Part shown: positions 1 through 8,375 of the stretch, one piece after another | Numbering within the stretch: position 1 is the stretch's first letter | How the letters are laid out: each line of letters starts with the position of its first letter | Assembly (NCBI GenBank): GCA_005223075.1 | Contig: NJBO01000001.1 | Location: 186,001-250,000, forward strand | Source: a candidate division TA06 bacterium B3_TA06 | GTDB taxonomy: Bacteria; Hydrothermota; Tepidihabitantia; B3-TA06 | Length of the DNA stretch: 64,000 nucleotides | Direction of reading: 5' to 3' | Translations under genes and position numbers: made by a program | Notes under the pieces: generated by a model | What the model saw: only the letters and a program-made list of their open reading frames with translations | Told to the model about the DNA's origin: nothing | The model's database searches: none

Positions 1-1249
1 TCACCCCGTGCACCCCGTCCCTGCCGGTACGCGCACCTGCAAGGATTATTACGTCCCCTTTGGAGACCTTCTTTGCAACCTTTGCTTTCGGTATAATAGC
101 AAGTGTCCCGCAGTAGACCAGCGGGTTTGCAAGGTAGAGTTCATCGAAGTAAAGAGCACCTGATGCAGTGGGGATGCCCATGCGGTTTCCGTAGTCGCGT
201 ACCCCTCTCACCACCCCTTCAAGTATGCGGCGCGGCGGGAGCACTCCCTTGGGGAGCTTTCGCGATGGGAAGCCGGGTGGGCCGAAGCAGAAGACGTCGG
301 TGTTGAGGATGGGATCAGCCCCCTGCCCCGTTCCCAAGGCGTCCCTTATAACACCTCCGATTCCCGTAGCCGCGCCGCCGTAAGGCTCGATCGCCGAGGG
401 ATGGTTGTGGGTCTCTACCTTGAACGCCACTGCTACGTCAGCAGAAAACTCCACCACCCCTGCATTGTCGGTAAACAGCGAAAGGCACCATGGACGATCG
501 AGTTCCCGCGAGGGCTTCATGATGGTATCAGCAAGGAGGTTGCCGAACTTCTCACCCTCCACCTCAAAGGCGGCGTTAAATGTCTTATGCACGCAGTGCT
601 CTGACCACGTCTGGGCCAAGGTCTCCATCTCGGTAAGGGTCGGATTGCGTTCGAGCTTTGCGAAGTGATTCCTTATCGCCTTTATCTCGGTAAGATTAAA
701 GTGCCAGTCGCGCTTTGTGGAAAGTTCGAGGAGTTCTTTATCCGAAAGCCCGGCAAGTTCGATTTCTTCTATCTTGAATCTTGTCCCTCTATGCCTTGGG
801 AATGGCTCCTCGCCCCTTACAGCCAGATGCTGGATCAACGGATTGAAGAGATGGCGCTCCGCAAATCGCACAAGCTTTGCCCTGGGTACCGACGCCGGGA
901 ACATAAAGCGCGTGGCCCTGCGAACATCGTCTACCGCGATCTGGCGGTTCCTAAGGTGGTTTAAGACCCAGTTTGATTCAGGATCGGTTACGCCAGGATG
1001 GTACCAAACCTCAACCGCACGCATGCCCGGTGGCTGGGAGCGCCCGAGGGAAACCACCTCGCTTACAGGGTCGGCGAAAAGTTCTGCAGCAAGGGCTTCG
1101 ATCTCCTTCTTCTCAAGTTTGCTCTTAAGGAAGTATACGCGTATGATGGAAAGCCCTTTTGAGGGTAGCCCCTCCTCGGAGAGCAAGCGTGCAAGACCCT
1201 CCACCTGAGGATCGGCGCCTTTTTTGGAAACCTCGATCCTGTAAATCAC
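1..1249 (-). CDS. purL: Phosphoribosylformylglycinamidine synthase, PurS-PurL fusion (5' part; runs off the window)
   Basis: Purine biosynthesis enzyme converting FGAR to FGAM with glutamine and ATP. About 416 codons are visible. The first ~85 residues resemble the small PurS subunit; the PurL body follows, with a WSEHCxHKTF stretch and the family hallmark VETHNHPSAIEPYGGAATGIGG. The reading frame is still open at base 1. The chosen start is GTG at 1249, directly followed by IYRIEV as expected for a PurS N-terminus. It lies 5 nt after a TATTAT -10 box and has no Shine-Dalgarno, so the mRNA is predicted leaderless. A second in-frame GTG lies at 1252. Identification is firm; the start is well supported. 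Confidence 0.93.
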   Translation of the reverse strand, partial: MIYRIEVSKKGADPQVEGLARLLSEEGLPSKGLSIIRVYFLKSKLEKKEIEALAAELFADPVSEVVSLGRSQPPGMRAVEVWYHPGVTDPESNWVLNHLRNRQIAVDDVRRATRFMFPASVPRAKLVRFAERHLFNPLIQHLAVRGEEPFPRHRGTRFKIEEIELAGLSDKELLELSTKRDWHFNLTEIKAIRNHFAKLERNPTLTEMETLAQTWSEHCVHKTFNAAFEVEGEKFGNLLADTIMKPSRELDRPWCLSLFTDNAGVVEFSADVAVAFKVETHNHPSAIEPYGGAATGIGGVIRDALGTGQGADPILNTDVFCFGPPGFPSRKLPKGVLPPRRILEGVVRGVRDYGNRMGIPTASGALYFDELYLANPLVYCGTLAIIPKAKVAKKVSKGDVIILAGARTGRDGVHGV

Positions 1250-1358
1250 CACAGATAATAGTCCGCTTGCAGAGGATGTCAACAGGTAAAAGTAGATCGT
1301 CGGCTAAATCGGCCTCGCAGACTGGTTTCTTCTTTTTGCGCTTCCGCTTCTTTGCCAT
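1125..1358 (-). CDS. Possible small basic protein ORF upstream of and overlapping purL
   Basis: A 77-codon frame beginning with MAKKRKRKKKKP. It is unrecognised. A TTGACT-15-TATAAT promoter lies immediately upstream, with the ATG 8 nt after the -10 box, the same near-leaderless arrangement as many real genes here. Against it: the last 40 or so codons overlap purL out of frame, and the purL promoter lies inside it. It may be a short leader peptide, a decayed gene or chance. Low confidence. Confidence 0.25.
   Translation of the reverse strand: MAKKRKRKKKKPVCEADLADDLLLPVDILCKRTIICGDLQDRGFQKRRRSSGGGSCTLALRGGATLKRAFHHTRILP
1255..1282 (-). promoter_or_regulatory. Promoter of purL, leaderless type
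   Basis: TTGACA (1277-1282), 16-bp spacer, TATTAT (1255-1260). The GTG start follows after 5 nt, so the transcript should begin at or next to the start codon. Confidence 0.75.
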
Positions 1359-1366
1359 TGGCCTCG

Positions 1367-1393
1367 ATTATAAAGGGGTTGGGGGTAAGTCAA
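1367..1393 (-). promoter_or_regulatory. Second promoter upstream of purL region
   Basis: TTGACT (1388-1393), 15-bp spacer, TATAAT (1367-1372), reading towards purL. It could give a longer purL transcript or express the small basic ORF whose ATG is 8 nt downstream. Confidence 0.5.
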
Positions 1394-1416
1394 GCGTGAT
1401 GTACGACTGTCGAAGC

Positions 1417-1444
1417 TTGACAAGAAGGGTAGGTTCTATATATT
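1417..1444 (+). promoter_or_regulatory. Promoter of the ImmA/DUF4411 pair, leaderless type
   Basis: TTGACA (1417-1422), 16-bp spacer, TATATT (1439-1444), then 6 nt to the ATG at 1451. No Shine-Dalgarno is present. Confidence 0.75.
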
Positions 1445-1450
1445 TAAGTT

Positions 1451-2605
1451 ATGCCAACCATTGAGGTAAAGGTTGAACCTAAGGTCCTAATATGGGCCAG
1501 GGAAAGCATTGCCATGAAAGAAGAAGATGCTGCTAAACGGCTAAAGACAACACGGGAAGTAATAGAAGAATTCGAATCTGGGGCGCGGAAACCACGTTTA
1601 ACACAATTAGAGAAACTCGCCAACCTCTATAAGCGGCCGCTTGCTGCGCTCTTGTTATCTTCCCCTCCCAAGCCATACCCTATTCCAAAGGATTTTCGGA
1701 CCCTACCCTATAAAAAACCCTTCACTTCTGAAACTTTCCTTGCTCTTCGTCGCGCTAGGCGACTTCAAAATTTGGCGGCTGAATTAGTACGAGAACTTGA
1801 TTATGAGATAATACGTAACATCAGAGAAATACAGTTGCCTGACCGTGAGAATGTCGCTGAACGAGCGGAAATAATAGCAATTGAAGAAAGAGAGAGGTTA
1901 AGGGTCAAAGTAGAAGATCAATTTAATTGGGAGAGCAGTCTCAATGCCCTTGATGAGTGGCGAACTGTAATTGAACTTTTAGGGGTTTTTATTATCCAGA
2001 TTCGAATGCCTGTAGACCAAACAAGGGGGTTCACTTTATCAGAAGGGAATATACCAATCATTGTACTTAACGGCAGGGACTCCCACAATGGAAGAATATT
2101 CACCCTTTTCCACGAATACTGCCATCTTATGCTAAATGATACAGGTATATGTGGTGAAATGTTAAGAAGCAACTTAGATACAGAGATGTTCTGCAACCGT
2201 TTTGCAGGTGCATTTCTAGTTCCGAGTTCAGCTCTTTTAAAACATGAATTGATAATGCCTTTTAAAGGTTTAGTAGAATGGGCTGATGATGTTTTGGAAA
2301 AAGTATCGAGGGATTTCAAAGTTAGCAAACTAGTTATTTTGAGAAGACTGTTGGATTTAGGCCGTACGCCTAAAGATTACTACAACATGAAATTAGAGGA
2401 GTGGAAACCATACAAATCAGGCGGGGGTGGGGGTGGCCGCAATATGGCTAAAGAGTGTCTTAGAAACAACGGTGGGACATTCGTTTCTTTAGTTTTGAGT
2501 GCTTATGGGAACGAAAGGATCACATCTGCTGACGTTGCCGATTATTTAGGAACTCGCCTACAGTATATCCCTGAATTAGAACAGCTATTAAGAGCTGTTG
2601 ATTAA
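1451..2605 (+). CDS. XRE-family regulator fused to ImmA/IrrE metallopeptidase
   Basis: 384 residues. The N-terminus (about 10-70) is a helix-turn-helix of the XRE type. The middle (about 180-270) holds an HEYCH motif (HExxH zinc ligands and catalytic Glu), followed by EMFCNRFAGAFLVP, the usual third-ligand helix of ImmA/IrrE (DUF955) peptidases. Such fusions commonly act as antitoxin/regulator beside a toxin. The next gene, a PIN-like DUF4411 protein, starts 2 bp after its stop, the typical partner. A glycine run (GGGGGG) near residue 327 separates an extra C-terminal domain. The DNA is AT-richer than the neighbours, suggesting transfer. Function as a toxin-antitoxin regulator is inferred from family and context. 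Confidence 0.85.
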   Translation: MPTIEVKVEPKVLIWARESIAMKEEDAAKRLKTTREVIEEFESGARKPRLTQLEKLANLYKRPLAALLLSSPPKPYPIPKDFRTLPYKKPFTSETFLALRRARRLQNLAAELVRELDYEIIRNIREIQLPDRENVAERAEIIAIEERERLRVKVEDQFNWESSLNALDEWRTVIELLGVFIIQIRMPVDQTRGFTLSEGNIPIIVLNGRDSHNGRIFTLFHEYCHLMLNDTGICGEMLRSNLDTEMFCNRFAGAFLVPSSALLKHELIMPFKGLVEWADDVLEKVSRDFKVSKLVILRRLLDLGRTPKDYYNMKLEEWKPYKSGGGGGGRNMAKECLRNNGGTFVSLVLSAYGNERITSADVADYLGTRLQYIPELEQLLRAVD

Positions 2606-2607
2606 TC

Positions 2608-3162
2608 ATGCCTGAGCTTTTTCAAGGATACTGTATAGATACAGCACCGTTGATCGATTTATATCGGAGGAAGTACCCACCTGATATTTTTCCGGGTGTG
2701 TTGATTGAAATAGAAACGCTTGTTAAAGAAGGGGTCTTGGTTGCACCAAGACAGGTTTTACGCGAACTTGAGGATTACGAAGAACGAAAAAAGAGAGAAG
2801 AGCAAACCGAAGAACCGGATAAACTCCTTGAGTGGGCGAAAAGGCATAAAAAGATGTTTATAAACCCTGATGAAAGTGAAAACAACTACATGGGTATTGC
2901 AACGCAAATTATTAATGAAATAATACCAGGCTACGGTAAAACTTTAGTTGATGAAGAAAAAGAAAAAGAGGACGCTGATCCTTTTGTAATCGCTTTGGCA
3001 AAACTTAGAGGGTGGGTGGTTATTAACTCGGAGAGTTCTAACCCACCAAACTTAAATGCACGCCCCAAAATACCTGACGTATGCGCATATCATAAAGTGG
3101 AGTGCATTGATTTGCTTGAGTTTTTCAGAAGACAAAAATGGGTTTTCAGGCATCAGGGTTAG
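2608..3162 (+). CDS. DUF4411 PIN-like protein, probable toxin of the pair
   Basis: 184 residues. The N-terminal YCIDTAPLIDLYRRKYPPDI gives the first PIN acidic residue. A mid-protein DADPFVIALA and a late INSESS-like stretch fit the remaining acidic site of PIN-like RNases (family knowledge). DUF4411 genes are typically paired with an XRE/ImmA gene, as here with a 2-bp gap and a shared leaderless promoter. The stop codon overlaps that of the convergent NlpC/P60 gene (TAG at 3160-3162 against TAA at 3161-3159). RNase toxin activity is an inference. Confidence 0.8.
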   Translation: MPELFQGYCIDTAPLIDLYRRKYPPDIFPGVLIEIETLVKEGVLVAPRQVLRELEDYEERKKREEQTEEPDKLLEWAKRHKKMFINPDESENNYMGIATQIINEIIPGYGKTLVDEEKEKEDADPFVIALAKLRGWVVINSESSNPPNLNARPKIPDVCAYHKVECIDLLEFFRRQKWVFRHQG

Positions 3163-3647
3163 AAATCTATTATTCTTCTTGCTCCTGCATATCGGTGTTC
3201 ATAGTAGATGTTGCCTTCCCATTTGACTACTATCACACCCCTAGAGGATGATGCGTGCACCATCTTGCCGTCCCACAGGTAGATGCCCACGTGGTTGATG
3301 CTGCCCTTCCTGCCTCTGCGAAAGAAAACCAGATCGCCCATCTTCAGGTTGCGCCTCGAAACCGACCTGCCCATCTTGAACTGTTTGCTTGCCGAGTGCG
3401 GCAGCTTCACCCCGAATCTCTTAAGAACCGTCATTGTGAAGCCTGAGCAGTCGGTTCCTTTAGGTGTCGAGCCTCCGTAGAGGTAAGGGGTTCCCTTGAA
3501 GCGGCGTATCTCCTCAACAAGGGCGTCGCGCTGTGGCGTGCGTGTGGTTCGCGGCACGCATCCTGCCCCCGTAACACACCACATCACAATCAACAGCATC
3601 CCCCCCATCACCAGCACACCCCGGATAAGGGTGAGTCTATTCCTCAA
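3159..3647 (-). CDS. NlpC/P60 family cell-wall peptidase, lipoprotein
   Basis: 162 residues. A hydrophobic N-terminal segment (about 8-28) is followed by a lipobox-like cysteine in TGAGC, so the protein is probably membrane-anchored in the periplasm. The catalytic Cys lies in GTDCSGF, the His in INHVGIYL, and a third polar residue near HASSS, as in peptidoglycan gamma-D-glutamyl-diaminopimelate endopeptidases. It overlaps the upstream TPR-thioredoxin gene by 11 bp and is probably cotranscribed with it. Confidence 0.88.
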   Translation of the reverse strand: MRNRLTLIRGVLVMGGMLLIVMWCVTGAGCVPRTTRTPQRDALVEEIRRFKGTPYLYGGSTPKGTDCSGFTMTVLKRFGVKLPHSASKQFKMGRSVSRRNLKMGDLVFFRRGRKGSINHVGIYLWDGKMVHASSSRGVIVVKWEGNIYYEHRYAGARRIIDF

Positions 3648-5652
3648 GCAGCGAGTTGATCTCCATGGCCAGGATCTTGTCTATGTTGAGGATGGCCCCT
3701 ACGTGGTGGAACTGAAGCATGCCCTTAGCATCGATCACCGTATGTGTGGGGATGGCCGAGACCTCAAACATGGTGGAGATTGTCCCTGATGGGTCGATGT
3801 AAGCCTCGTAGAGGAATGTGTTGGCGTCCAGGAAGCTATCTACCGTCTGCGGCTCCTCGCTGGAGATACCGATGAAGACCACATCGTCGCGGCCCTGATA
3901 GTCCCGCACGAGCTGGTTGAGCTTGGGTATCTCCTCCTTGCATGGAGCACACCAGGTTGCCCAGAAGTTGATAACTACGACCTTTCCTACAAACTCACTG
4001 GCGTATACGGTATCGCCGGCAAGGGTGGTTAGCGGAAAATTCGGTACCGTGACGTTCATTCTGCGCCGCAGTGCGATCTTGAGTTCTTCTGCGTGCAGCC
4101 ACTCCTCGAAGCCCTCGATGTCGCCGTGATCCAGAAGATAGATATCCTGGAGAGCCTTCTGGATGGTGCGATCCTCGGGCTCAACGAGCATGATGTTAAG
4201 GAGCGCGATCTGGCGTGCGGCAAGATCACCGGCCTTCTCGCTTACCGTAAGCAGGCGTCTGTAGAGCTCCTCTTCGTAATCCGGGATGCTGGTGAGCAGG
4301 GAGTCCGCTACCAGAAGCTCTCCGAGTGCATCTTCGTATTTGCCGTATTTGAACGAAAGCCAGCCGAGGGTGGTGTAGAGGGTTGTCTGTGTTTTGAGGA
4401 GCATGGCGCGTCGTTCGCTGAAGTCGCGCCACCAGAGGAGCTTACGGTAACGGTCCGCGGTGGTTTCCGTTATTGCCTTCTTCAGGTACTTTGATGCCTC
4501 TGCGAAGTTCTTACCCTTGGTTGTGGCTACTTCTGCAAAGAGCGCCGCGGCCTTGGGGTCATCGGAGTTCTTTACGGCGTTGCGATAGTAGCCAAGCGCG
4601 GTTTTCCAGCTGCGGTCCCTGTAGTATTCAGCCAACTGAATGTTGATCTCAGGATCATCGGGATATTTCTTTTGCCACTCGATCATCTCCGCGGCCCAGA
4701 GAACGGTTGGTTGTTCATACTTGACCTGAAGCATGGTGATTATGAAGGCAGAGACTAACTCTGATCTCGGGAACTCCTTGATGAAATCCGTTGCTAGGCT
4801 TTCGACTCGCTGCTCGCGGCGACCAGCAAGGGCGTAGGTCATAAGTAGAAAGTAAGCGGTTTCCCTTGCATCCCCTTTAAGTAATGGGAATACCGCCCTT
4901 TCGTACTCACCCAGACGCTGTGGTGTCTCTGAAATGAAGGCGTAGATGCTATTCTGATAGTCTGTCCAGCGAGAACTCTCAGGATAGGTCTCAGCGCAGA
5001 GCGCCATGAGTGCCTCGCCCTTGTCCTTGAAGCCTTGCGATGCGATGAAGAACTCCATCGCGGCAAAGCGTAGGGCCTCGAGAGAGTCAGGTTCCGCGGC
5101 CAGAAGAAAGTCAAGCTCGGCAGCGATAGCGGCTTCGGTGGTCTCGCCCGCCTGGAGTTCGAACCTGCGCAAAAACACCAACGCTTCCCAGTTGGTGGGA
5201 TAATGCTTGAGTTCCAACTCCACAAGCTCGCGCGCACGGCCTCCTCGATCGGCAAGAGGGCCAAGATAAAGCGTTGCATAACTGCGGCTTGCGTCGTAGC
5301 GCGGCTTGCCTGAGGAATCGTAGACCGGGGTGGCGAAGAACACTCCGTCATCGTCAAGGAGGGGTTTCTCGTCGTCTTCTATCTTATAGGTGAGGAGGGT
5401 TGCTTCCTGAGGCACGGTATATGAGAAGTACCATTCGTCCTGGGAGGGCCTGCCGGGTATTATCTGGACAAAAACCGTATCCGGGGTGTAGGCGGCCAGA
5501 AGCATAACCGGTTTGCGGGATTCGTAGGCGAACTCTTTGATCTTCCATGAGACGTTTTGGCCTGCCTGCGGCTTCTCGGGGTTGGGTACGGGAGCCTGTG
5601 CCCCGATAAGTAGTCCTGCGATTAAGGCAAGGAGTAGAATCTTCTTAAACAC
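3637..5652 (-). CDS. Exported TPR protein with C-terminal TlpA-like thioredoxin domain
   Basis: 671 residues with an N-terminal signal peptide (about 1-19). The centre (roughly 130-520) is helical with TPR-like repeats. Residues about 535-671 form a TlpA/ResA-type thioredoxin domain with the redox motif WCAPC (Cys about 568 and 571) and the cis-Pro region AIPTHTVID. It probably reduces or oxidises disulfides in the periplasm; partners are unknown. Start GTG 5652 is preceded by GGAGG and a good promoter at 5690-5717. The NlpC/P60 gene follows with 11-bp overlap. Confidence 0.85.
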   Translation of the reverse strand: MFKKILLLALIAGLLIGAQAPVPNPEKPQAGQNVSWKIKEFAYESRKPVMLLAAYTPDTVFVQIIPGRPSQDEWYFSYTVPQEATLLTYKIEDDEKPLLDDDGVFFATPVYDSSGKPRYDASRSYATLYLGPLADRGGRARELVELELKHYPTNWEALVFLRRFELQAGETTEAAIAAELDFLLAAEPDSLEALRFAAMEFFIASQGFKDKGEALMALCAETYPESSRWTDYQNSIYAFISETPQRLGEYERAVFPLLKGDARETAYFLLMTYALAGRREQRVESLATDFIKEFPRSELVSAFIITMLQVKYEQPTVLWAAEMIEWQKKYPDDPEINIQLAEYYRDRSWKTALGYYRNAVKNSDDPKAAALFAEVATTKGKNFAEASKYLKKAITETTADRYRKLLWWRDFSERRAMLLKTQTTLYTTLGWLSFKYGKYEDALGELLVADSLLTSIPDYEEELYRRLLTVSEKAGDLAARQIALLNIMLVEPEDRTIQKALQDIYLLDHGDIEGFEEWLHAEELKIALRRRMNVTVPNFPLTTLAGDTVYASEFVGKVVVINFWATWCAPCKEEIPKLNQLVRDYQGRDDVVFIGISSEEPQTVDSFLDANTFLYEAYIDPSGTISTMFEVSAIPTHTVIDAKGMLQFHHVGAILNIDKILAMEINSLLEE

Positions 5653-5689
5653 GTATCCTCCAGTCGGCTAAGTAAGGGTTTGTTTGGTG

Positions 5690-5717
5690 ATTATAGGTGG
5701 TCAAGACAGGGTGTCAA
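5690..5717 (-). promoter_or_regulatory. Promoter of the TPR-thioredoxin operon (leadered)
   Basis: TTGACA (5712-5717), exactly 16 bp, TATAAT (5690-5695). The leader is about 30 nt and contains GGAGG before the GTG start. Confidence 0.8.
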
Positions 5718-5724
5718 CCACAGA

Positions 5725-6060
5725 TCCTCTTTTCGCCCTGCGGGCGAAAGATCGGAAACTTGTCTGACGAAGAAAAGCAATGTTAAGAGCTTTTTTGTTG
5801 GAACTTTTGAACAGACAAGAGTGTCTGTTGTACACAGACTGCTCCGCATCCGTGCGGGGATCGGAAATGATCCATTTACTCTCCCCTTGATGGGGTGCAA
5901 TGCCACCGTCTGGTAGGAGTAAGGTTGGGGGTAATAACTAATCCCCCTCCCCTTAATCCCCTCCCACCAGGGGAGGGGTATTGTCTTCGGATGCGTCTGC
6001 CCCCGATTATCTCCCCCTTGACGGGGGAGAATGCCTTTCCGTAGGAAAGGTAAGAGGGGG
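5725..6060. repeat. Gene-free interval filled with palindromic repeats
   Basis: No credible gene lies between 5718 and 6063. It begins with a copy of the TTTTCGCC/GGCGAAA...GATCG palindrome (5725-5755, family C). A CCCCTCCC/GGGAGGGG-type cluster (family A, about 5938-6060) ends at the stop of the next gene. The middle part shows nothing recognisable. Confidence 0.6.
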
Positions 6061-6063
6061 TGA

Positions 6064-7485
6064 TTATCTAACTAATACTGCCTTTTTCGTAACCCTGCTC
6101 TCCCCCATATCGCGGACGAAGTAGACGCCAGGGCTGTAACCTTGGCCCCAGGTGATCATTCCTGACGCGCCAGCCGCGTGTAGCTCATCCACCTTGCGGC
6201 CTGTGGCGTCGAAAATGGAAGCGTGGAAGCCATCAGAGCGATTCTCGTAACGCAGAACTATCTGCGGACCGATGGAAGTGATCACCGCCCAGTTTCCATT
6301 AACCTGTGTATGTGACTCTTCCTTTACATCAATGTAGCCTAGCGAATCGGTCTTGATGAGCCAGGCGTCGTTTAATCCTGCACCATAGGAATCCGTCTCT
6401 CCGATGAGAATGTAGCCACCATCAGGGGTTTGCCGAACGTGATGACATCTCTCAAACCTTGTTCCGCCATAAGTTCGTGTCCAAATGGTATCCCCATTCT
6501 CATCCGTTTTTATCAACCAAAAGTCAGCTCCACCTGCACCAAAGGAGGTGGTCCAACCGGCAAGGATGTAACCGCCTTCGCTCGTTACATCTAGCCACTC
6601 ACATACTTCTGCTCCATCTCCGTAGGTTCGTGTCCATAATGTATCGCCCTGGGCATCGGTTTTAAGTAACCAAACCGCAGAAGAGTTGTTTAACTGCCGG
6701 GTGCCACCCACAACATAGCCGCCGTCAGGTGTCTGTATTACACTACCAGGAGCGGCTATATCCACCGTATCTTCTTCACTTTCGCCGCCGTAGGTTTTAG
6801 CCCATACGCTGTCACCCTGGGAATCGGTCTTGAGCAACCAGATAGCCCCTCTCACTCGTGGCGGGGGGGAGAATGAGGGGGGGATACACGCGGTGACGAT
6901 GTAACCACCATCTGAAGTCTGTTTTACACACGAGGCCTCCTTTACTCCTTCAAACTCTTCATAAGAGTCTCCATACATTTGGTTCCACAGCTCTTCGCCT
7001 ACTTGGTTGGTCTTGCGCAGCCAAATACCATTCATACTGCGAATCGTATTCCCTACGGTAATATAGCCGCCATCATCCGTTTCCTCTACCCAGGCGCCCG
7101 AGTGCAATCGCCAGTCACTGTCATACACGCGAGACCAAAGGCTATCTCCATCGGCGTTCGTTTTGAGCAGCCACATGACGTATCCCACACTAGATGTCAT
7201 TGATCCAGTAAATATGTAACATCCATCAGAGGTAGTTTGTACACATCTAGCATGGCCGTTAGGGTAAAGTTTTGTCCATAATGTGTGCCCCAAGGAATCT
7301 GTTTTGAGCAGATTAAAGGATGGTGTGCTAACGGTAATTATGTACCCACCGTCAGGGGTAGGCTGTGCACAGTGGCCGTAATCGTGACCATCTCCGCCGT
7401 AGGTACGTGTCCAGCCTGCGCTGGCTGTTTGGAAGAGTGCCGCAAGCACTGTCAAGATAATAACACACCAGAATCTTTTCATCAT
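6064..7485 (-). CDS. Secreted repeat protein with Por-type C-terminal sorting tail
   Basis: 473 residues. The signal peptide (about 1-23) ends in ASA. About seven repeats of roughly 50 residues follow, each with a W-x-RTYGG element, TPDGGYI and WLLKTDSxGDTLW; these probably build a beta-propeller-like fold. The last ~75 residues, ending in SPGVYFVRDM and KKAVLVR, resemble type IX secretion/FCB-group C-terminal sorting domains. It is probably exported to the cell surface; the ligand is unknown. The ATG at 7485 has AAAGGAGG upstream. A sigma-54-type promoter precedes it, which is unusual in this window. Confidence 0.8.
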   Translation of the reverse strand: MMKRFWCVIILTVLAALFQTASAGWTRTYGGDGHDYGHCAQPTPDGGYIITVSTPSFNLLKTDSLGHTLWTKLYPNGHARCVQTTSDGCYIFTGSMTSSVGYVMWLLKTNADGDSLWSRVYDSDWRLHSGAWVEETDDGGYITVGNTIRSMNGIWLRKTNQVGEELWNQMYGDSYEEFEGVKEASCVKQTSDGGYIVTACIPPSFSPPPRVRGAIWLLKTDSQGDSVWAKTYGGESEEDTVDIAAPGSVIQTPDGGYVVGGTRQLNNSSAVWLLKTDAQGDTLWTRTYGDGAEVCEWLDVTSEGGYILAGWTTSFGAGGADFWLIKTDENGDTIWTRTYGGTRFERCHHVRQTPDGGYILIGETDSYGAGLNDAWLIKTDSLGYIDVKEESHTQVNGNWAVITSIGPQIVLRYENRSDGFHASIFDATGRKVDELHAAGASGMITWGQGYSPGVYFVRDMGESRVTKKAVLVR

Positions 7486-7537
7486 TGCCTCCTTTCGTTG
7501 GTTAACTTGTTTCCAAAATCCTCACCCTGTATTACAC

Positions 7538-7553
7538 AGCAATTAACGTGCCA
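7538..7553 (-). promoter_or_regulatory. Sigma-54 (RpoN) type promoter
   Basis: Minus strand reads TGGCACG (7547-7553), 4 bp, TTGCT (7538-7542). This matches the -24/-12 consensus TGGCACGNNNNTTGCW exactly. It lies about 55 bp upstream of the secreted repeat protein ATG, which has a Shine-Dalgarno. No enhancer-binding protein gene is seen in the window. Confidence 0.65.
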
Positions 7554-7639
7554 GGTTGATTTAGGACTTATCTTACGTAAAACCTTAACTTGTCTAAGTG
7601 GATGCTTCCAGCCAATTAACCTTTTGTGTAACCTATTAG

Positions 7640-7679
7640 CACCCCACGCATCTACTTCGTAGCTGCGCGGGGACCCCGA
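7640..7679. repeat. Palindromic element family B, copy 1
   Basis: 40 bp starting CACCCC and ending GGGGACCCCG, with a CTTCG apex. It sits in the gap between the DUF1573 gene and the secreted repeat protein. Confidence 0.65.
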
Positions 7680-7700
7680 AATGGTAAAGAAATTTACCTC

Positions 7701-8375
7701 TTAGCGGCGGATATGTAAGGGCACAGAGAAACGCACTATCTCGGTAGGGGTCCAGGCCTCGAAGGTCACCGAGCTTTTGAAAAGTGCGGGGTCACGGATG
7801 CCATCCCTAGGTCGAAGCGGAAGCTCGAATTCTTCATCCGGCGCGATAGCACTTTTGGTAAGCTCAACTCCCTTAAGTACAGCTGGCGCCTCTATAAGCT
7901 GGAGGTTGTATCCGGTATCTGAGAAGTTAACCAGCTTAAGTGTAACCTCGTCTGCGAGTGAGTCTATCCGGTTGAAGTGCAGATAGGCAGGCTCCACCTG
8001 GAATGGTGTGCGGGAGTAGTCCCCGTAGAGGCGGATGGTTACGTTAACCTTCAAGAGGGAGTCTCGAGGGTCGTTTGAACGTATGTAGGCCCACTTGACG
8101 CGCTCCGCGAAGAAACCATGGGTGTCGAAGATGAAGTCGAATGACGTGCTGTCACCGGGTGCAAGCTGGTTGCGCCGCAGCTCGGTAGCGGTGCAGCCGC
8201 AGAAGGTGCGGATTTTTTTGATCTCAAGAGGCTCATCACCGCGGTTGTATATCCAGAAGGTGTGGCGGTAGTGCTCTCCTACAAACGCGTAGCCGAAGTC
8301 GAAGCTCTGCTCCGAAGCCTCGATCTTCGGCGCACTTACAAGTAGAACTCCTAACATAAGAAGCGAAAAATTCAT
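7701..8375 (-). CDS. DUF1573-family exported protein
   Basis: 224 residues. A short signal peptide (about 1-20) is followed by the DUF1573 pattern: FDFGYAFVGE, then NRGDEPLEI, then FCGCTATEL and LAPGDS. The family has an Ig-like fold and is common in Bacteroidetes-like diderms; its function is unknown. It is the last gene of the proS operon. Its ATG overlaps the MFS stop (ATGA) and GGAGG lies just upstream. Confidence 0.8.
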   Translation of the reverse strand: MNFSLLMLGVLLVSAPKIEASEQSFDFGYAFVGEHYRHTFWIYNRGDEPLEIKKIRTFCGCTATELRRNQLAPGDSTSFDFIFDTHGFFAERVKWAYIRSNDPRDSLLKVNVTIRLYGDYSRTPFQVEPAYLHFNRIDSLADEVTLKLVNFSDTGYNLQLIEAPAVLKGVELTKSAIAPDEEFELPLRPRDGIRDPALFKSSVTFEAWTPTEIVRFSVPLHIRR

